A DNA stretch of 64,000 bases from Hyphomicrobiales bacterium (GTDB taxonomy: Bacteria > Pseudomonadota > Alphaproteobacteria > Rhizobiales > Rhizobiaceae), in the NCBI GenBank assembly GCA_900468805.1, contig UEIF01000039.1:1-64000 (forward strand). The letters are read 5' to 3'. Below are positions 60,150-64,000 of the stretch, piece after piece. The notes under the pieces were generated by a model. The model searched no databases. It worked only from the letters and a program-made list of their open reading frames with translations, and was not told where the DNA came from. A program made the position numbers and the translations under genes. Position 1 is the stretch's first letter. The number at the start of each line of letters is the position of its first letter.

Positions 60150-60451
60150 CAGATGTCGACCCTACGTCCTTCCTCGCGGGGACGGGTCAGGTCGAGTTCG
60201 GAGCCGATAAGGGGCGACGCAAGCAAAGCTTTGAGAATGCCGCCCTTCTTGGGTGGCTCGCCCGAGATCGTCTGGTTGACTGCCGCGCGCAGCCGATCGG
60301 CGTCAGCGCCACTTTCGGCCAGGCGCTTGGCGACGGAGCGGATCAGTTCACGGTCGTCATCCCGACCGACCACCTCGAAGCGCGCCATGCCCCGCTCCGT
60401 CAGGCGGCTCCTGTAATTATCGATTGCTCGGCGCTGAGGACTCTTGCTCAT
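60149..60451 (-). CDS. Antitoxin partner of the PIN toxin
   Basis: A 100-residue basic protein: SPQRRAIDNYRSRLTERGMARFEVVGRDDDRELIRSVAKRLAESGADADRLR, then a Pro/Lys-rich toxin-binding end. It fits antitoxins found before rhizobial VapC genes. Start MSKSPQ at 60451 with the TA promoter region just upstream. Confidence 0.8.
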   Translation of the reverse strand: MSKSPQRRAIDNYRSRLTERGMARFEVVGRDDDRELIRSVAKRLAESGADADRLRAAVNQTISGEPPKKGGILKALLASPLIGSELDLTRPREEGRRVDI

Positions 60452-60466
60452 TCTGGTTCTCCGGAC

Positions 60467-60485
60467 TATAACCGGTAATATAACC
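60467..60485. promoter_or_regulatory. Direct repeat TATAACC-N5-TATAACC before the toxin-antitoxin pair
   Basis: TATAACC at 60467-60473 and 60479-60485, 16 bases upstream of the antitoxin start and 12 bases apart centre to centre, close to one helical turn. It probably is the autoregulatory operator. Confidence 0.5.
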
Positions 60486-60548
60486 AGAGTGCCCCGAATC
60501 TGCAAGGCCGTCAGGTCGCAAAAGCGGGTTCTGTCTTTGCAGAGGACA

Positions 60549-60788
60549 TGGCGCCCGCCCTTGGTCGGCCAGGGAACGCGGCTGCCCGACTACGTCGTGC
60601 TGATCTCGACAGTCGGCGGCATCTCCCTGTTCGGCATCAATGGCTTCGTCATTGGCCCCCTGATCGCCGCCTTGTTTATCGCGGCGTGGTCGCTGTTCGC
60701 CGAACAACAGAGCGCTGAAGAGCAAAGTTCAAAAGTATTGGATGAGAATTCACCGGCTTCCCGGCGCTTTAACAACGGACGGGAGTGA
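60549..60788 (+). pseudogene. C-terminal remnant of an AI-2E family transporter
   Basis: The frame gives RPPLVGQGTRLPDYVVLISTVGG, then ISLFGINGFVIGPLIAALFIAAW, the signature end of AI-2E/PerM-type permeases, with a short tail to the stop at 60788. The other 300 residues are missing; upstream is the toxin-antitoxin operon on the other strand. Confidence 0.75.
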
Positions 60789-60877
60789 CGAAGCGCAAGT
60801 GATGGACGAGCTGCGAGCCTGTCCGATAGATGCGGCGGATCGTTCCCACGCCGACGCCCGGAGAACGCGGAACAATC

Positions 60878-61741
60878 ATGGCACAAATTCGTATCCACCA
60901 CCGCACGATCTATCACTACCGCTATGCGGTTAAGCTTAGGCCTCACCGCCTGATGCTGAGGCCACGCGAAGGCTGCGATCTCCGGCTGCTTTCGCATGAA
61001 GTCTCGACAACGCCACAAGCCCAGATCAGTTGGGCGACCGATGTATTCGGCAACGCGGTTGCCACCGCGGTGTTCAGCGAAATGACTGATGTCCTGACCG
61101 TCGACAGCGTCGCCTTGGTCGACCTCACAGCTGCCGCATGGCCGGTCTTTGCTATTGCAGGCTCCGCCATTACCTTTCCATTCCGCTATTCGGATGAGGA
61201 ATGGACCGATCTCGGCGCGCTGACGGCTCGGCAGTATGCCGACCCGTTCCAGCAACTTCAGCGGTGGGCACAGGGATTTGTCGCAAGCAATTCGACGGAC
61301 ACGCTGTCGCTTCTCAAGGACATAAGTGCGGGAGTGTCTTCATCGATCTCCTATCAAGGCCGTGAGGCGGAAGGCACACAGACGCCGACCCAAACGCTGG
61401 AACGTGGTTGGGGATCATGCCGTGACTTCGCGGTGCTGTTTGTTGAAACTGTTCGTTGTCTGGGCTTTGGAGCCCGCATCGTGTCGGGATACCTGTTCAA
61501 TCCCGATCGAATATTGCTTGGTTCGCAGGATCAGGGCTCGACCCATGCCTGGGTCGAGGTATTCGTCCCAGGCGCTGGATGGATCACATTTGATCCGACC
61601 AATCGTAGCATGGGCGGGGCCAATCTTATCCCCGTCGCCGTCACCCGAGATATCGCGCAATCCGTTCCCGTGGCCGGCAGCTTCGTCGGTGCCTTCGACG
61701 CGTTCATATCGATGGGTGTGGAAATCGAGGTGTCTGTGTGA
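60878..61741 (+). CDS. Transglutaminase-like protein
   Basis: A 287-residue protein: N-terminal RIHHRTIYHYRYAVKLRPHRLMLRPRE (bacterial transglutaminase N domain) and a transglutaminase-like core with Cys in RGWGSCRDFAVLF, His in STHAWVEVF and Asp in TFDPTN. Such proteins act as proteases or amide-bond enzymes. Start MAQIR at 60878 follows GGAGAACGCGGAAC. Confidence 0.9.
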   Translation: MAQIRIHHRTIYHYRYAVKLRPHRLMLRPREGCDLRLLSHEVSTTPQAQISWATDVFGNAVATAVFSEMTDVLTVDSVALVDLTAAAWPVFAIAGSAITFPFRYSDEEWTDLGALTARQYADPFQQLQRWAQGFVASNSTDTLSLLKDISAGVSSSISYQGREAEGTQTPTQTLERGWGSCRDFAVLFVETVRCLGFGARIVSGYLFNPDRILLGSQDQGSTHAWVEVFVPGAGWITFDPTNRSMGGANLIPVAVTRDIAQSVPVAGSFVGAFDAFISMGVEIEVSV

Positions 61742-61819
61742 GCTTCGCAGCAGAAACCTCCAACGATCTTTGAACCGAGGAGATGAGGATGCCGCCCTCC
61801 AGCGAAGACCGAGGTAGAC

Positions 61820-61951
61820 ATGCTCAATATCTACGAGGGCAATTACATCGCCTTCGCTAGGATCGAAAAGGCCGGATCGGGCACGACGATCACCGTCAAA
61901 AGCGGAAACAACTGGGTCAAGCAGAAATATATCGACGATATCTGGCGCTAG
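61820..61951 (+). CDS. Possible 43-residue protein or C-terminal fragment
   Basis: From ATG at 61820 (GAGG five bases upstream) to TAG at 61949: begins MLNIYEGNYIAFARIEKAGS and ends QKYIDDIWR. Composition is protein-like, unlike neighbouring frames. No upstream start in frame (a TGA precedes). It may be a true small gene or the end of a lost larger one. Confidence 0.35.
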   Translation: MLNIYEGNYIAFARIEKAGSGTTITVKSGNNWVKQKYIDDIWR

Positions 61952-61987
61952 GCCCCGGGACCAGAAATGCACGCCGGGTTGGATCCT

Positions 61988-62686
61988 CTAGGCGGATGAT
62001 GGCAAGCGCCAGTAGTTCGGCGCGCAAAGATGCGATCCACCGTTCAGTACCCTCCGTGGAATACGTATTTCCGGTTCGCGGGGATCGAAGCTTGCCTCCC
62101 GATCCCCGCGACGAGGATTCTTAGGAATGCAGCACGATTTCGCCGCAGGCTCGGGATGGCGGGTCGACCAGTAGTCCGACGTCCATTCCCAAACATTGTC
62201 GATCATGTCGTGGATTCCGTACCCGTTCGCCGGGAACGACCCGACAGGCGATGTTCTATCGGCGCCCGCAGCCTTTGTGCTGATTGTGGGAAACGTGCCC
62301 TGCCAGGTGTTGGCCATGAGCTTTCCTTCGGGGTTCAACTCGTCGCCCCAGGCGAATTCGGCGTCCTCGAGGCCACCACGAGCGGCCAACCCCCATTCGG
62401 CCTCGCTTGGCAATTCCATTCCCGCCCAGTCTGCATATGCCTTGGGGTCGCTATAGGCGACATGAACGACAGGATGTTCGAGCTTTCCGGGGATATCGCT
62501 GCGGCCACCGTAGGGATGTCGAGGGCCCTGCCTCGGTAGTGAGTTCGCGTGCGCAGCCGCTTCGCCGGAGTAGGCGGAGTCATCGCCGAGCTGACGATCA
62601 CCTTCAAAGACTTTGAAGATTGGCCCATCGACTTCAACAATTTTGTAGCCGTTCACCTCTTCATTTTTCGGCGTTTTCCAACCCAT
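61988..62686 (-). pseudogene. Chimera: small-protein module fused to a formylglycine-generating-enzyme fragment
   Basis: A continuous 232-residue frame. Residues 1-53 (EVNGYKIVEVDGPIFKVFEG, ending AAAHANSLP) look like a complete small rhizobial protein. From about residue 56 the sequence is the middle of an FGE-type sulfatase modifier: HPVVHVAYSD, LPSEAEWGLAARGGLE, NVWEWTSDYW. The FGE N-terminus is absent. The protein also ends at GGSHLCAPNYWRLPSSA, with Trp where the family has its second active-site Cys, followed by loss of the terminal part. Confidence 0.7.
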
Positions 62687-62845
62687 TGTGAACTTCCTAT
62701 TTCGAGGCCCGGTATTTCTCTCGGAAAGATTGTAGCCGACAGCCCACGCTTACCGGGTTATTGGGGCGTCTTTCTGCTTGGGGTCCGGAAATGGTCACGC
62801 TAACCTGCAATTGCCAGGTAATTGCATAGAAACCAATTCCCGCTC

Positions 62846-63967
62846 CTACGAAGCGTTGCCAGTTTCGAGGAAAAATCGCACCATCTCTTTAGTTGCGTTC
62901 GGCCCGTGCTTGTCTGCATAGGATCCGCGCGCATCGCCGCCAGACCATGCATGCCCGGCGCCCTCGACAAGCCAGTATTCCAGTGCTGGTTGCCCTTCCG
63001 CATTCGTGAAAATTTTCCTCGTATAGGGGCGCTTACCGGCAGAGCAGTTGGTCTCTGTTTGAGTTGTGACGTTTGGGCCCGGCGGAATTGCCATCGCGAC
63101 TATCCGCTCGGCATTGGAAGGATGGACCGTGCGGTCCGCGCCACCCTGAAACACGATCGTGCGAACGTCAGCGGTGGATAGGTGGTGCGGTTTGAGGTGG
63201 GATAAAACACTCGCATCGCCTCGCATGACGGAGAAGGCCGACATGACGTCGTTTGCCGAACCGTATGCCAGCCCGGAATGGATGCCCACGGCGCCGTAGA
63301 GTTCTGGATATGTCTCGCTCATGACCGCGGCCATCGCGCCGCCTGCCGACAATCCCGCAACAAAAACCCGGCTGCAATCGAGGTCGAATTCCGCCATGAT
63401 CTTCGCGGTAATTCCTGCGATGATCGAAGGCTCGCCAGCATCGCGCTTCTGATCAGCAGGCCTGAACCAGTTCCAGCAGCAGGACGCGTTGTCAGTTCCG
63501 GTCTGATGGGGATAGGCAACGAGGAGGCCATGTGCCTCGGCAACGGCGTTCATGCCGGTTCCTGTGGCGAAGTCGTCGGGATTTTGTTTGCACCCGTGGA
63601 GCATGACGACCAGTCCACGTGGCTGGCGTTGTGTGGTTGCTGGTATGTAGAGTTTGTAGCCTCGGCTGCCGGCCGCGCATGCATGGGCTCGTGTGAGGAA
63701 TTGTGCCCCGGATGCCACAACAGGAGAGGCGCTGCGTTTCGCAAGTCCTGGCAGGCCTGTGCTTGGCATTGAGACGAATTCTCCCGATCCCGCCCGTCCT
63801 TCGCGCAAGATACGGAGTGTCTCGCCAAGCGGCTTTCGCAGTCGATGAGACCCAACATCGTCAGGCCGTTCCATCGACCCAGTTGTTTCTTCTTTGCCCG
63901 GCTCGATGATTTCGGCGTTGGGATCGATCTGAAACGGTTTTGTTTGACGCGCTCGCGGAGCGTTCAC
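62846..63967 (-). CDS. PHB-depolymerase-type esterase, may extend beyond the window
   Basis: A protein of at least 373 residues with a poorly conserved leader (1-95) and an esterase core: oxyanion VVMLHGCKQNPDDFA, nucleophile in AGLSAGGAMAA, a FQGGADRTVHP acid region and His in VEGAGHAWSGG. Members cleave polyhydroxybutyrate or related esters; GCKQ is typical of the intracellular/secreted short-chain group. The frame is open to the right edge, so GTG at 63967 is only one possible start. Confidence 0.85.
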   Translation of the reverse strand: MNAPRARQTKPFQIDPNAEIIEPGKEETTGSMERPDDVGSHRLRKPLGETLRILREGRAGSGEFVSMPSTGLPGLAKRSASPVVASGAQFLTRAHACAAGSRGYKLYIPATTQRQPRGLVVMLHGCKQNPDDFATGTGMNAVAEAHGLLVAYPHQTGTDNASCCWNWFRPADQKRDAGEPSIIAGITAKIMAEFDLDCSRVFVAGLSAGGAMAAVMSETYPELYGAVGIHSGLAYGSANDVMSAFSVMRGDASVLSHLKPHHLSTADVRTIVFQGGADRTVHPSNAERIVAMAIPPGPNVTTQTETNCSAGKRPYTRKIFTNAEGQPALEYWLVEGAGHAWSGGDARGSYADKHGPNATKEMVRFFLETGNAS

Positions 63968-64000
63968 GATAGCGGGTTCTATTGGGGCGCGAGGGTCGGT

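Noticed and set aside
1..64000. Insertion sequences, tRNA/rRNA genes and CRISPR arrays
   Set aside because: No transposase, no tRNA-like T-loop context and no regularly spaced repeats were seen, despite several broken genes.

Overview
The window has high GC and shows no rRNA, tRNA, transposase or CRISPR array. Its content (HWE-family kinases, GGAAC-type stress promoters, paired Ku genes, a DUF2934/DUF3175/DUF982 set, alpha-type LexA box, ROSE thermometer, many ABC uptake genes) points to an alphaproteobacterium of the Rhizobiaceae (Rhizobium, Ensifer or Agrobacterium type). A large plasmid or chromid is the likeliest replicon. This placement is inferred from gene families, not from a database comparison.

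Left part (1-31 kb): a stress-defence block. It begins with the frameshifted end of an HWE kinase and a small-protein/dihaem cytochrome c pair. Opposite these runs a long minus-strand operon: a YdeP/FdhF-like molybdopterin oxidoreductase, a monohaem cytochrome c, a complete caa3-type oxidase (CoxB with fused cytochrome c, CoxA, CoxC), a small membrane protein, a CtaG-type assembly factor and a last cytochrome c. Then come small stress proteins (DUF4142, DUF2934, DUF3175, KGG type), redox enzymes (quinone oxidoreductase, FMN reductase, thiamine-pyrophosphate enzyme, zinc alcohol dehydrogenase, SDRs), UdgX, AlkB, an accessory rpsU, a LOV-HWE blue-light kinase, KatE, a DUF892 protein and ExoIII. 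Ten GGAAC-N16/17-nGTT boxes, plus one weaker one, sit upstream of these genes. They match the EcfG/RpoE2 general stress response promoter, so much of the block looks like one regulon.

Middle (31-42 kb): DNA repair and RNA control. There are two Ku genes, a stand-alone ATP-dependent ligase, a full PE-ligase-polymerase LigD, and an hsp20 gene preceded by a ROSE-like RNA thermometer. A small RNA carries four hairpins that each display CCTCCTCCC in the loop (the CcsR/cuckoo/alpha-r14 type). A LexA-boxed imuA follows, with imuB cut short where it is joined to a truncated LysR gene; a second LysR remnant, an SDR and a parDE pair complete the section.

Right part (42-56 kb): two divergent uptake and catabolic operons. 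The minus-strand operon has a FadR-type GntR regulator, a family-5 (dipeptide/sialic-acid type) binding protein, two permeases, two ATPases and two DHDPS/N-acetylneuraminate-lyase family enzymes. The plus-strand operon has a GntR-UTRA regulator, a fused NanE-NanK enzyme, and a family-1 binding protein with two permeases but no ATPase. Together they suggest use of sialic acid or a related amino sugar.

Right end (56-64 kb): a patchwork with many remnants (TPR protein, AI-2E transporter tail, formylglycine-generating-enzyme fragment) between a LysE exporter, a LuxR regulator, a VapBC-type pair, a transglutaminase-like protein and a PHB-depolymerase-type esterase that reaches the window edge.
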